64,000 nucleotides of DNA from Ascochyta rabiei (taxonomy: Eukaryota; Ascomycota; Dothideomycetes; Pleosporales; Didymellaceae): the NCBI RefSeq assembly GCF_004011695.2, contig NC_082421.1, positions 812,501-876,500 of the forward strand. The letters run 5' to 3'. Below are positions 1 to 11,807 of this stretch, in pieces. The translations under genes were made by a program, and so were the position numbers. Position 1 is the stretch's first letter; each line of letters opens with the position of its first letter. The notes beneath the pieces were generated by a model. It was not told the origin of the DNA. It did not search any database and was given only the letters and a program-made list of their open reading frames with translations.

Positions 1-1505
1 ACGACGGCAGCGGTATGCCCAGCCCACCCGAGTCGTTTTAGACGATTGACAACGTGGTCCCAGCCGGCAAAACAGCGACGTCTATTCCAGAAGAAGTCGC
101 ACCGCCGTAAGCTCAACAGCGGCGAGCACACCGTTAAACTGGCCTTGAGCGGTCTTTACAGCCAAACTATCCACTTCATGAAACTGGCACCAGAAGGCCA
201 CAGGACGAATTCTGGCTAGGTATACAACTTTAATGCTCCAACTATTGCTATTTCCTCTTTACGCCTAAAGACTGGCACTGGCGCTCACGCATGAGCCCGG
301 TTATTGTACCAATGATGGATTTGGCGTTTCGCATTGCGCGGTCGTTGACCGCTTACTGACCATGATTTACTGGTTATGTACTGGGCTGGCGGTGGGATCG
401 CCATTTGTATACCCATCGGTTTATGTTTGCTTGCTTTCTCTTGCGCATGGTGGCATGCAGTGGTCAGGATCTAGCAGTGGAGGGCTGCAGGCTTCGTAAA
501 TTTCTGTCCTACAGATGCGATGCGGCATTTGGGTAATGGTAGTGTTCAATACAGAGCCCAAGAAGTGTAACATGATCTGGTATCCGATTTGGAACATATG
601 AGTAGTGTGGACACTGTGCATGACGCCTATGCAGAACCCTGAACCCTTGAGATGCACAAGGGTTTATGCTAGCTACTAGCTTTGCGAAATATTCCGTAAA
701 AACCTCAATGAGCATCAGAGACTAGGGAGAGAACAAGACAATCGTTTCCAAATCTAACACAGTGGAGCATGATCTGCCGGCGACGTCAGTCTCGTATCAC
801 CCTTTGCAACTTGTTTCCATAGCCAACGCGCTCTTTGATTGAACTTGCCAGATTTTCACGGACAGTGAGATAGGGCAGCAAACGTGTTATCAAGCATATT
901 TTTCGATGACGAAGCAGACCGTGACTGAGAACGTTGACACTGCTCGTGTCTAGTAGATATGAAAGTCATCCGTGAAACATCAATCAGATAAAGTGCAAGA
1001 CAGCGAGGAACTCCCGCATCGAGAGGGATAGACTGATTTGCGGTACGTGAAACTGTGGTCGAAGGTGCCGAGCTGAAATTGCATGATGTTTTTAGCGCAT
1101 TATCTTTTCCCTTCCCTGTCGCAAACCTCCCATTCCACTTACACGCCAATGACGTGCACAAGTGAATCGGCGTCAAAATCTATCTAATCATCCTAACGTA
1201 CTAGTAAGTCGTATTGCAGCTGCTCTCGCAAGTCTCTTTTTGCTTATGCCTGAGGCTAACGTGCCACCAAGCATGGATCTGTTTTGAACGGGACTTATGA
1301 CCTTCAGACACTTCACTCCACCGCCTATTACAACGCATCAACACTCACGCGCATCACACCGCGTCGCTGCATCCTGGAATCTCATCTGGCCGTCATTTCC
1401 ATCGCGCTGCACTCTGTCTCTTCAATCAATCTCAGTCGTTTCTCTTTGATTGTCTATTGAAAACCGTTGCAGGCTTCTCGCCCTTGGGGGCATATTTTTG
1501 CAACC
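1..1505. other. No gene recognised; upstream of AT-hook gene
   Basis: I see no recognisable gene here. All three plus frames are open at the left edge for a short way (frame 1 up to a TAG near 220), so the tail of a gene entering from outside the window cannot be excluded. The minus-strand open frames at 421-1176 have no intron-linked continuation and resemble nothing I know. The last 150 bases are C/T-rich, as is common in ascomycete promoters and 5' UTRs, and probably serve the gene that starts at 1506. Confidence 0.5.
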
Positions 1506-4347
1506 ATGAGTTTGAACGGCGATTCAAAGCTCACACACGACCAGTGGAACAGCAAGGCACCCATGCCTTCCCCATTCAAGAACTGGCTAGAGACACACGG
1601 TAAAGATGCATTCAAAGATTTTCGAGAAGATCACCCCACAAGCAAACTTTCGTACGAGGCCTGGTGTCAAACCGAACAGGTCTACGGCGGATATTTATTC
1701 TACGCAGCTTCGATGATCTGGGACGAAGATGGCTCCTCCGTGCGTTGATGACAGGAATTTGCAATCATGATTATTTCGTTAACAGAAACAGGAAGATGAA
1801 CGCACAAAACGCCGTCGCATTGCGCGTGTTCCGGACAACGATCCGAAAAAGACAGTGTTTACCAACGGAAACGGAGCGCCGCGTACTGCGGGCTCAGCAA
1901 CACCAATGCCGGTGGCAAACTCAGGTGAACTAAGTGCGTCTGGCAAAAGAAAGAGAAAGCCGCGAAAGAAATATCTGGTAGGTCCACAGGTCAAATATTG
2001 CAAGGCTAGCCCACTGACGTTTTCAGTCGCAGGAACTCGTAGCATCTGATGAAGAGCTAGAAGAGCGGGTAGAGGCTACACCAGCCAACAATGGAGCTGC
2101 AGCACCCACAGCGCCAGCTATCGCTGTCAACGGCCGACGCAAGTCGAGTTCGCGGAAGCCCCGGAAGAAGCCTCTTGTAAGTAATTTGCACGAGCTGGTA
2201 TACTGCAACGCTTATCAGATCAGTCTGAGGAAACGATATCGCCCGAGGACGAGAATGACGATCCCATGGAAATTGATGCCGCCTTCATTGCATCTCCTCT
2301 CCCCGTCAGATCTGGTAAGTCTTGCTTGCCCCAGATCGATGATCGTTCTTGCCCCCACTTTGCGAGATCTCATCAACAAACGATTACGAATACCGCTTGG
2401 TATCTCCTTCCCATCTCTACGTCCACTCGCAGTCTTCAAGAAAATCATGTTGATACTGATTTCCCTTCAGCTCCACGTACAGCCGCTGCGACGAAACAGC
2501 TAGAATCACCAAAGAAGGCAACACTAAAACAAAGCTCAGTCAAGAAGTCAAGAGAGTCATTTCTCGTAAGATTGCCCTTCCATCTTTGGGATGCTGTAAA
2601 CTTAGATGAGAAGTCCGAAGAGATGGTACTTGATAAGGACTCCGATAACAAAGGTGCTTCTGTCGCTGAAGTCTCACGACCCGCGGTCACGCCAGCTGCC
2701 AAACCTAGTGCCAATGCCGAGTTCGGTGTAAAGGCAGACACAAATACAGATCAAGTCGCAGAAACAGCGACAGCCGAAGGCACACCAGACCCGTCAACTG
2801 CAAACACTAGACGAGGATTGCGCAACCGAAAGCCTGCGCAACAACGGCCGTACTACCACGATGCGCAACTCTTTGAGGATACAGAGACCGGTTCTGAAGA
2901 AGAAGGTAGTCTTGAACTGTCCTCTCCAGCGCAAAGCCGAAATAATTACGACATGTCCGATTTTCCTGCTGGTGCTCTCTGGGACATTCTTATCTCAGAG
3001 GTGGACAGGCTCTACGATCCGCCAAATCCCGAATGTGGCGAGAAACACATGAGCCCGGAGAGGCTTGGTGATGTAGACAACGACCTACCCAAAACCAAGC
3101 ACTTCAAAGGCAAAGGGCGGGCGTGGAAGAAGGAGGGGTCAGATGAGGATGAGGAGTTCACACCAAAGCAGAAGAAGGCCGCGAAAGCCGCGAAAGCCAA
3201 AGCTGACAAGGCAAACGCTAAGGCGGAGAAGGCTGCTGAAAAGGCTGCAGCCGATGACAACCCCAAGCAGAAGAAGAAGATCGGGCGGCCAAGGAAGAGC
3301 AATCTGTCCGAGGACGCCGTCCGCGATGAGTCTGATAACGATACAAGCGTACTCGGGGGTGAGACTAATCCTCAAACGACACCCACACAGCCGCCGAAAC
3401 GTGGTCGAGGACGTCCACGCAAAAGCGCACTATCCTCCGAACTCGTGCGTGACGACTCGGAAGACGAGGCTCCAGCACCAGCGCCTAAGCCAGTAGAGCC
3501 CCGGACAATGATCGACTCCACAACCCCACCCAAGCCCAAATCCACATCTCGCCCGTCTACAGCGACCAGCACAACGCATGTGGCGACACCCAAGAAGCGC
3601 GGCCGCCCACGCAAGTCAGACATCAGCACAACACCCGCAAAGTCGTCTGCTACAGGGGCCGACGAAACCGAGGCCCATGTACCACAGCGACGCGGCTCAT
3701 CCGCCACCTCACCAGCAAACGCAGCCAAGCCAAAAACGACGCGGGCGCGGACCAGTATCTCGTCGGCGCCTGATGCACCCACGCCGGTGTCAGCGTCAGC
3801 GTCAGCATCAACGTCAACACCAGTTTCAACAGCAAGGGCAATACCCAACTTGAACCGCGGCGCCGCTCTTGTCGAGTCGCTGTACCCCCGCGAGCCATCA
3901 CACGCTCCATCTCAAGCTTCGCCAGTATCCACACCAGCGCCCACGCCCACTGCGCCCGCGAGTCTGTCAATAGGAGAACCGGCTTTTGCGTCGACGGAAG
4001 CGTCGGTCCAGCCGCCGCTGGAAGTAGAGGGAGTAGCCGCGAAGGAAGCAGAGACGAAGGAAGCAGAGATGAAGGAAGCAGAAACGAAGGAAGCAGAAAC
4101 GAAGGAAGCAGAGACGAAGGAAGCAGAGACGAAGGAAGCAGAGACGAAGGAAGCAGAGACGAAGGAAGCAGAGACGAAGGAAGCAGAAACGAAGAAAGAG
4201 GAGAAGGAAGAAGAGAAGGAGAATGAGGAGAACAAAGAGGATAGAGAGGATAAGGTGGATACACATGATCCACCAGACCCTACTCCCATGGATCAAGACC
4301 GGGAAATGAGCGCAAGCATGAGTCTGAGTTCCGACAGCGAACTGTAG
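1506..4347 (+). CDS. AT-hook nuclear protein with Lys/Glu repeat tail
   Basis: Spliced model with exons 1506-1739, 1786-1977, 2027-2176 (or from 2033), 2224-2314 and 2471-4347, giving about 847 residues; all junctions are GT..AG and keep phase. The start is the first ATG of an N-terminal region rich in Trp, Tyr and Phe. The body is acidic/basic low complexity with three AT-hook cores (GRPRK) in the second half, each in a KRGRP-like context, plus basic KPRKK patches near the N-terminus. The C-terminus holds ten KEAET-type pentapeptides followed by a Glu/Lys run. AT-hooks bind the minor groove of AT-rich DNA, so a nuclear chromatin or transcription role is inferred. I recognise no enzyme domain and no named orthologue. 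It converges on the CBS/PB1 gene. Confidence 0.8.
4040..4190 (+). repeat. 15-bp in-frame minisatellite, about ten copies
   Basis: Tandem 15-base units reading AAGGAAGCAGAGACG with few substitutions. The unit length is a multiple of three, so each copy adds one KEAET (once KEAEM) pentapeptide to the AT-hook protein. Near-identical copies suggest recent expansion or slippage; copy number is likely to vary between strains. Confidence 0.9.
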
Positions 4348-5088
4348 TCTTGTGCGAGAAGCATAAGCCCGCGAAGCCAGGTAAAGCCAAAGGGAAACAA
4401 CTCCCAGAAAAACAACATCAACAACAACAGCAACGACAGACATCTTCAGCGCCGCTTATCGGGTTGGAGAGACCAATCAGCCAGCTGGCCGATGAATGCG
4501 TACGAGGGGATCATTTGCACGAAGAGCAGCCCAGCCCAGCCCAGCCCAGCCCAGCCCTGAATGAAGGAGGTAGGTAGTCAAGTCTGCACACAGACCGCAA
4601 GTCCGCATGGTCCGCTTGTGCCATTCATTGGTGCTGGATCGAACGATACTCTCTCACGGTGGAAGAGAGGGAAAAGGGAAGGTGTTGTTTGATTGGCTGG
4701 CTTGGCTCGGTTGCCTGCCTGCCGTTGATGAATGGGCCCTGCCGCAGCGTTGCACGTGCAGGTGCAAGGGAGCGAAGAAACATAAGAGTAGAGAGATGCA
4801 TGGGAGGATGCGATATGAGGATGGTGGTGGTTTACAATACAAAAAGCATAATCATCATCATCATTGTCGTCTTGTCATGTCATGACTGGGGTAATCAAGG
4901 AAAGGATAGGATCGATTAGGTGGGACTACCTTGTGGGCGGGATCAACGGATACGATCCCGTGCTCTATGGATGTCGACAGTGAAGAGGAAGAAAGAAAGG
5001 AAAGTAATGGTACAATCTGATGTGGGGAATCTACACAGCCAACTAGGATAACGACAACGACAAGGATGGCAACGGCACGAATCAGTTC
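4348..5088. other. Convergent intergenic region
   Basis: This lies between the stop codons of two converging genes and has no supported gene. It contains a short pentamer array (GCCCA, about six copies, 4527-4557) and short AT-rich runs that may serve as polyadenylation regions for both genes. Confidence 0.6.
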
Positions 5089-7252
5089 TTACCGGCTAGA
5101 GCCAGACGCACGACCAATGGTGAAGACAACCACGATGACCACCGCCAACACGCCAATCGCACCGGGCAGAAGCAGATCGTTGGGCACACCGGGAACGACT
5201 TCGGGCGCCTGCGCCGGGGGAGCGGCCGGACCTCTGCTCTTGGACTTGGGCTGGGCGTCTTCCTCGTCCTCGTCGAAGAACTGCTTGCGCTCTCGCAGGA
5301 CCGACTCGGGTGGGGTCACCGGCTTGGCCAGCGCAGGCTGGGGGTTGACTTCCGCCGGCATGGGAGACTTGTGTGGGTCGTGGACGAAGAGATCGACTTT
5401 TTCGCGATGCGCAAGACGCGATAGGCTAATCGCCTCGACGAGGTCGTCGTAGGTGGTTATGGAAACGCTGTCGCCTTCGTTGTCGAGGTAGCTCAGAGCG
5501 AAGCCAGCCTTTGAGATGTTGCCGTTCTCGAACGTGGGCGTTCCACCGATGGAGTCGACTTCCGAGCCCAGTTTGCCGGCCACGCTCGAGACGAGCTCTT
5601 CCATGCCAGCCGAGGCAGTGACCTGCAGACGGTGCACGCGGCCGCTAGGAGCCTTGAACTTGAAAGGGAAGGGCGTGTCTTCGACGGCGGTTGGGTGGGC
5701 GCTGGCCACGGCGGAGGGAGGTGGCGACTCTCCATGGTGAGAAGCTGAATCGTTGGGCAGAACGCTGTCGCCACGGTCCATCAGACCAGGGCGGTCGTTG
5801 TGAGACATCATGGACCGAGCATCTGGTGTTCCAGGCATGCGGCTGGAGCCTTCGCCAGACATCATCGACTCTGTGTCGTTGTCCAGCGACAGCCAGAACT
5901 TGTTCCAGGCTGGCCCTTCGCTGTCTCCTGTGCTGATGTTGTTGATCTACGGCTTGTTAGGCAGTGCTGTGTACAAGTAGCATGGGTCGTACCTGGTCAA
6001 GGGTAGCGTAGGTGAGCTTCAGTACGTCGACCATGCCAACGATCTCGCCCGCATCGCTCATGACGGGCAGGTTGAGGTAGTGTCCGTCGTGCATCTTGCG
6101 GAGAGCAGACTGAATGCTCATGTCCATGGGGGCAAAGTCAGGATGAGGGGTCATGACCCTTACGACGCTGCAAGTGGTTGGGTCCAGACCAGCAGCAATG
6201 ACACGGAGGACGACATCCTTGCTGGTGAAGATGCCGGTGATGGAACCTTGATCTTGGACTAGGACGGCGGTGGTGTGGTTCTCCTTCATCAGCTCTGCGG
6301 CCTCCTTGACCGATGTCCTCACAGAGACCGTGGTTGGTGGCAGGCCGGTCAAGACCGACTCCAGCGTAGGACCGGACATCTTCTGGCGAATGGCCTCGAC
6401 GTATTGAATGATCTGCTGGGGCTGGCTTGAGCCCATTTCTGCCTGGACGCCCTCGAGGGCATCGTAGAGCTTGCGAGAGGAGCTGTAGGCGCGCTCGAGC
6501 TTCTCCATGGCATCGTAGAAGCACTTTGTGATGTCGAGGATTCCCGCAATGTCGTGGTTCTCGTCCATGACGGGCAGATGGCGGAAGCCCTTGCGGACCA
6601 TGAGGTCCAGGGCATCCGTTGCGCTCGTATCCGTCTTTGCGCAGAGGGGGTTCTTGGTCATGATCTCCTCGATGGTGACGTTCTGAGCCTTCTTTCCGCC
6701 GCCGACGACTCGGAAAGCCAGGTCCTTTGCGGTGAAGATACCGGCGACATGGTCGTCTTCGTCAGTGACCAAAACGCAGTCTTCCCTCTTGGCAGCCATG
6801 AGCTGGGCAGCCTCTGCCACGGTGGTCGAGGCTGAGATCTGGAGCGCAGGGCTCGGCTTCAGGGCCAGGACGGTGCCCGGCGGGGCTTTGCGAGTTGGGC
6901 GCACTCGGCTGCCGGGGTTCTTCTTCTTGTTGAGATCCGTCTCGATCTTGCGGCGGATAGCCTAGACGTGGGGCGGTGAGCAGGCGTGGTGGTGCGGTGC
7001 GGTGCGGTGCGGTGCGGTGCGGTGCGGTGCGGTGTGGTGCGGTGCGGCGAGGAGGGTGCTTACCTCGTCCCTCTTGGACATCTTTGCGCGGCTGGCGCTG
7101 AGCGTGGAGGTGCCGACATCGCTCTGGGATACGTGAGAAGCGTGGGTCTCGAGGGCTGGACGGGGGATGCTAGATGGGCTGTCGACGAATTGGGCTCGTG
7201 CAGGCTGATTGCGGTTCTTGGGGGTCCCGCGCATGGTGCCGGTGTGTGACAT
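5089..7252 (-). CDS. CBS-domain and PB1-domain membrane-anchored protein
   Basis: Exons 7064-7252, 5993-6961 and 5089-5946 give 671 residues. After a Ser/Pro-rich N-terminus there are two CBS pairs (about residues 100-220 and 265-380; note repeated GIF(T/S)xKD motifs). A Ser-rich linker and a PB1 domain (about 480-575) follow, and a single hydrophobic helix near the C-terminus (about 644-664) suggests a tail anchor. CBS pairs usually bind adenine nucleotides and PB1 domains mediate heterodimerisation, so a nucleotide-sensing scaffold is plausible. The CBS-CBS-PB1 arrangement occurs in fungal proteins such as S. pombe Mug70 (from memory; orthology not tested). A donor-like GTAAGA overlaps the TAA stop, so a differently spliced C-terminus is possible. 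The 5' end faces importin beta-3 across a repeat-rich 1.1 kb promoter. Confidence 0.87.
6986..7046 (-). repeat. GGTGC pentamer array inside intron 1 of CBS/PB1 gene
   Basis: About ten tandem GGTGC pentamers on the plus strand (one unit GGTGT) lie inside the 102-base first intron (6962-7063). They make it about twice the usual intron length for this window and leave it rich in GCACC on the transcribed strand. The splice sites flank the array. Confidence 0.85.
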
Positions 7253-8366
7253 GGTGGCGGCGGGCTCCGCTGCTGCGCTGGCCGTTCAGATGGAGGTGGT
7301 GTGGTGGGTGGAATTCGCCAGTTGTGGGTTGTATGTTGTAGATTGTGCAGCGGTGTTGCGGCGAGCGTGGTGTGCAAGTTGCCAAAACAACGCGTTGCCG
7401 AGCGCTAGTCACAAGCTCGAGCAAAGCAAAGCAGGGGCACGAGATTCACTATATGAGGCTTTGAGGCTTTCTCTGAGCCATGCTCTGACCATCTGGCCGA
7501 CGGTATCTGGCAGAGTCGAGTTGAGTTGGCAGGAGCTAGGCTCTCCGCTAGCCGTGTCCATGTTTCAAGAGGGCATGGCAGCCGAGCTGGGGAATGGCCT
7601 GCTGGCGTTTGCAGGAGTCTGCTGGCGTTGGAAGCTGCACAGATGCACAGCTGCACAGGGTGTCTGCTGGCGAGCACGACTCTGCGCGTAGCCACAGCCA
7701 ACGTCCAGCGAGCATGGCCGAGAGCAGAGCGCCCACGCCCACGCCCACTTCCACTCCCGGGGCCGCAGAAAGGCGAGGGTCGAGTGCATCCACTGGCCGA
7801 CGAGTGCGGCAACAACGGTTGGTCGGAGCAAGCGAGGAGCCGGCAGCCAATGAATCGCGCCTCGACACGGCCCCCTGGTCCTCTCTCTTGCTTTTGCTGC
7901 GAAGAACATTTTTGAAGCTGTTTTGGCGGGGCTGCGACTGCGACTGCTACTGCCACTGCCACTGCCACTGCCACTGCCACTGCCACTGCCACTGCCACCC
8001 GCCTCTTTGCTCTTCCCACAAATTTCCACGGCAACCAGACGCACCACCTCTGCAGCCTGGGAGTGCCCCAACACGGCCGCTCCACCACGCACGCAGCACG
8101 CAGCAGGTAGCACCAGCTTCACTGCCCGCTCCACTGCCCGCTTTATTGCCCGCTTTACTGCCCGCTTTACTGCCGCTGTACTGCCTGCCCGCTTCACTGC
8201 CCGCTGTGCTGCCAACGTCGAGGCAGAGCGCAACAACACCACACCCCACCACCGCTCGGCGCCTTGTGTCCCTTGCCTTCTGCTACCAACACGCACCACC
8301 ACCACCTCCGCGCGCCGCCGCCGCCCACCACCTCCACCACCTCCACCTCCGCAACCCACGCACGCC
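7253..8366. other. Divergent promoter region with hexamer and 12-mer arrays
   Basis: This stretch separates the divergent starts of the CBS/PB1 gene and importin beta-3. Long open frames on both strands here are by-products of simple repeats and high GC. It contains an ACTGCC hexamer array (7940-7997), degenerate CTGCCCGCTTTA 12-mers (8121-8210) and a C/T/A-rich leader just before the importin ATG. Confidence 0.65.
7940..7997 (+). repeat. ACTGCC hexamer microsatellite
   Basis: Roughly seven perfect ACTGCC units flanked by degenerate GACTGC units, about 370 bases upstream of the importin start codon. A second related array with a CTGCCCGCTTTA-like unit lies at 8121-8210. Confidence 0.9.
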
Positions 8367-11300
8367 ATGTCCGTCCTCCCGGGCGAGGTGCACACCGCCC
8401 TCACGAGCTTGCTGCAGGGCCTCCAGTCGCCCGACAACGTGCAGCGCACAGCAGCCGAGCAGCAGCTGAACGAGGAATGGGTCGCCCAGAGACCAGAGGT
8501 CCTCCTCATGGGCCTCTCCGAGCAGATCGAGCTGGCACAGGAGACCCCCGTGCGTCGTGCAAACCTGCTGTGCTCTCCATGCATGCTGACGCCCCTCGCA
8601 GACGCGAACATTCGCCGCCGTCATCTTCAGACGACAGTCGTCCAAGCCTCGCAAGACCCACTCAGGCCAGACCGCAGACCTGTTCCTGACCCTCCACCCG
8701 CCAGAGCGCGAGGCCATCCGCGCAAAGCTGCTCCACTGCCTGGCCAACGAGGCCGACAACTCGGTCCGCTCCAAGGTCGGCGATGCTGTCGCCGAGCTCG
8801 CGAGACAGCACACAGACGAAGGTACCACCCAACTCGCCACAACACCGTGCATCCGTTGCTGACGACCACCCCCTAGGTGTCGCCTGGCCAGAGCTCCTGG
8901 GCGCCTTGTTCCAGGCGAGCCAGTCGCAGGCTCCCGCCCAGCGTGAGAACGCCTTCAGGATATTCTCCACCACCCCTCAGATCATCGAGAAGCAGCACGA
9001 AGATGTCGTCATGAGCGCCTTCAAGGGCGGGTTTGCCGACGCCGAAACCACGGTGCGCATCGCCGCCGTCGAGGCCTTCGCTTCCTTCTTCCGCTCCATC
9101 ACCAAGAAGGCCCAGTCCAAGTACTTTGGCCTCGTTCCCGAGATCCTCAACATCCTTCCCCCGATCAAGGATTCCAGAGACGCCGACCTACTCACAAAGG
9201 CTCTCATCTCCCTCATCGACCTCGCCGAGGTCGCGCCCAAGATGTTCAAGCCGCTCTTCAACAGCCTGGTTCACTTCAGCATCTCTGTCATCCAGGACAA
9301 GGACCTCGGAGAGACCGCTCGCCAGAACGCTCTCGAGCTGATGGCCACCTTTGCAGACAACGCCCCGCAGATGTGCAAGAAGGACCCCAACTTCACCAAC
9401 GACATGGTCACCCAGTGTCTGTCGCTCATGACGGACGTAGGCGCCGACGACGACGACGCCGACGAGTGGAACGTATCCGAGGATCTCGACGAAGAGAGCG
9501 ACTCGAACCACGTTGCCGGTGAGCAGTGCATGGACCGCTTGGCCAACAAGCTCGGTGGGCAAGCTATTTTGCCTCCGACATTCAACTGGCTGCCTCGCAT
9601 GATGACCTCTTCAGCATGGAGGGACAGGCATGCAGCTCTGATGGCCATCTCCGCCATCTCAGAAGGGTGCCGCGAATTGATGATCGGAGAGCTGGACAAG
9701 GTCTTGGATCTCGTCATCCCCGCTCTGCGTGACCCCCACCCCCGCGTGCGCTGGGCTGGTTGCAATGCCGTTGGCCAAATGAGCACAGACTTTGCTGGAA
9801 CCATGCAAGGCCAGTACCACCAGATCGTGCTGCCGAACATCATCCCCGTGCTGGAGTCTTCAGAGCCCCGTGTGCAGGCGCACGCTGCTGCTGCCCTCGT
9901 CAACTTCTGCGAAGAAGCCGAAAAGGACATTCTCGAGCCGTACCTGGACCAGCTCCTGAACCACTTGCTCATGCTTCTGCAGAGCCCCAAGCGATTCGTG
10001 CAGGAGCAGGCCCTTTCGACCATTGCCACCGTTGCCGACTCGGCGGAAACGGCATTCGGGACCTACTACAACACCCTGATGCCGCTCCTGTTCAACGTCC
10101 TGCAAGAAGAGCAGTCCAAGGAGTACCGACTGCTTCGCGCAAAGGCCATGGAGTGCGCTACCCTCATCGCTCTCGCCGTTGGAAAGGAGAGGATGGCTCA
10201 GGATGCACTCAACCTCGTGCAGCTGCTCGGACGCATCCAGAACAGTGTGACCGAGGCCGACGACCCGCAGGCATCTTACCTTCTCCACTGCTGGGGCCGC
10301 ATGTGCCGAGTCATGGGCCGCGAGTTTGTCCCCTTCCTGGCTGGCGTCATCCCTCCTTTGACAGAACTCGCCGGCGCAAAGGCTGATATCCAGCTTCTCG
10401 ACGACGAAGATCAGGTCGCCCAGATCCAGGACGAGGAAGGCTGGGAGCTCGTCCCTCTCAAGGGCAAGGTCATTGGTATCAAGACCAGCATTCTCGACGA
10501 CAAGCACATGGCCATCGAGCTCATCGTCATCTACGCTCAAGTCTTGGAAGATGCTTTCGAGCCATACGTCAACGACATCATGGACAAGATCGCTCTTCCT
10601 GGCCTGGCATTCTTCTTCCACGACCCCGTGCGTGTTGCGTCCGCCAAGTGTGTGCCTGCTCTCCTGAACGCCTACAAGAAGGCACACGGCCCGGAATCGA
10701 CGCAGCTTGGCCAATTGTGGGAACGCACTGTGGAGCGCGTTCTCGAGGTTCTCAGCACCGAGCCCGCAATCGACACTCTTGCAGAAATGTACCAGTGCTT
10801 CTACGAGTGCTTGGAGTGTATCGGCAAGAACTGCCTGACGCAGACTCACATGGCTGCTTTCATCGAGAGCGCTCGCAGTGTCCTGGTCGATTATCAGGAG
10901 CGCGTAAAGGACCGTATCGAGGAGCAGGCCGAGAACGAAGATGGCGAGGAGGCGTCCGAGGAGATGCTGTTTGCCATCGAGGACGACCAGAACCTCCTGT
11001 CCGACATGAACAAGGTAAGCACTTGACCTGCTGCTTGTTTGCAAGCACACAACTAACCCGCTTCAGGCTTTCCACACAATCTTCAAGAACATGGGCACAC
11101 AGTTCTTGCCCCAGTGGGAAAAGCTTGTGGACTTCTACTCCAGCGCCGTCGTCAACCAGGACCCCACACAACGCCAATGGGCTATCTGCATCTTCGATGA
11201 CGTCCTCGAGTTTGCCGGGCCAGAGTCGTGGAAGTACAACCAGCAGATCATCCAACCGCTCATTGCCGGCATGCAAGACGACGTTCCTGCGAATCGGCAG

Positions 11301-11807
11301 GCTGCGGTGTACGGTGTAGGTGTCGCTGCGCACAAGGGCGGCGAAGCCTGGTCGGACTTTGCAGCTGCCTCCTTGCCCACGCTCTTCCAGGTCTGCCAGC
11401 GACCCAACGCGCGCAACGACGACGATGTTTTTGCTACAGAGAACGCATCGGCAGCCATCGCCAAGATCCTCCTCCACAACACCGCCAAGGTCCAGAATTG
11501 GCAGGACGTAACCACTGCTTGGGTGGATACACTGCCCATCGTCAACGACGAGGAAGCAGCGCCTTTTGCCTACAGCTTCCTGGCACGACTGATCGAGCAG
11601 CAGAACCAGGCCGTCTTCTCACAACCCGCAAAGGTTTTCGCCTTTGTTGTCCAAGCGCTCGAGGCGGAAACACTACAAGGCACAACCGCCACACACGTCG
11701 TCTCTGCCGTCAAGAGCCTCATCCAGGCCACCAGCACAAACCTGGGCCAGGTCGCTGGCAGCCTGACTGCGGAGCAGCAGCGCACAGCTCAAGCCTATTT
11801 CAGCTAG
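8367..11807 (+). CDS. PSE1: Importin beta-3 (Kap121/Pse1/RanBP5 family karyopherin)
   Basis: Exons 8367-8549, 8602-8821, 8877-11014 and 11067-11807 give 1093 residues, matching the usual length of about 1090 for Kap121/importin-5. HEAT repeats run through the whole protein; helices with the paired HP(R)VRW and VNFCEEAE-type segments, an acidic loop rich in Asp/Glu near residue 330, and the conserved GKNCLT region are visible. The family imports ribosomal proteins, histones and other cargo through the nuclear pore and releases it on Ran-GTP binding. All three introns are short and phase-consistent. The ATG is preceded by an A/C-rich leader and followed directly by conserved sequence. Confidence 0.96.

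Noticed and set aside
2566..2605. GTAAGA..TTAG pair as a possible extra intron in the AT-hook gene
   Set aside because: Only 40 bases and removal shifts the frame to an early stop, while the unspliced frame stays open to 4347.
3650..4273. Leu/Ser/Pro-rich minus-strand frames over the 15-base array
   Set aside because: Repeat-driven antisense frames of the AT-hook gene; the spliced plus-strand model explains the region.
7565..8611. 348-codon minus-strand frame in the importin promoter
   Set aside because: It is produced by GC-rich repeats (Ser-Gly and Val-Ala runs from the ACTGCC array) and runs antisense into importin exon 1; no domain seen.
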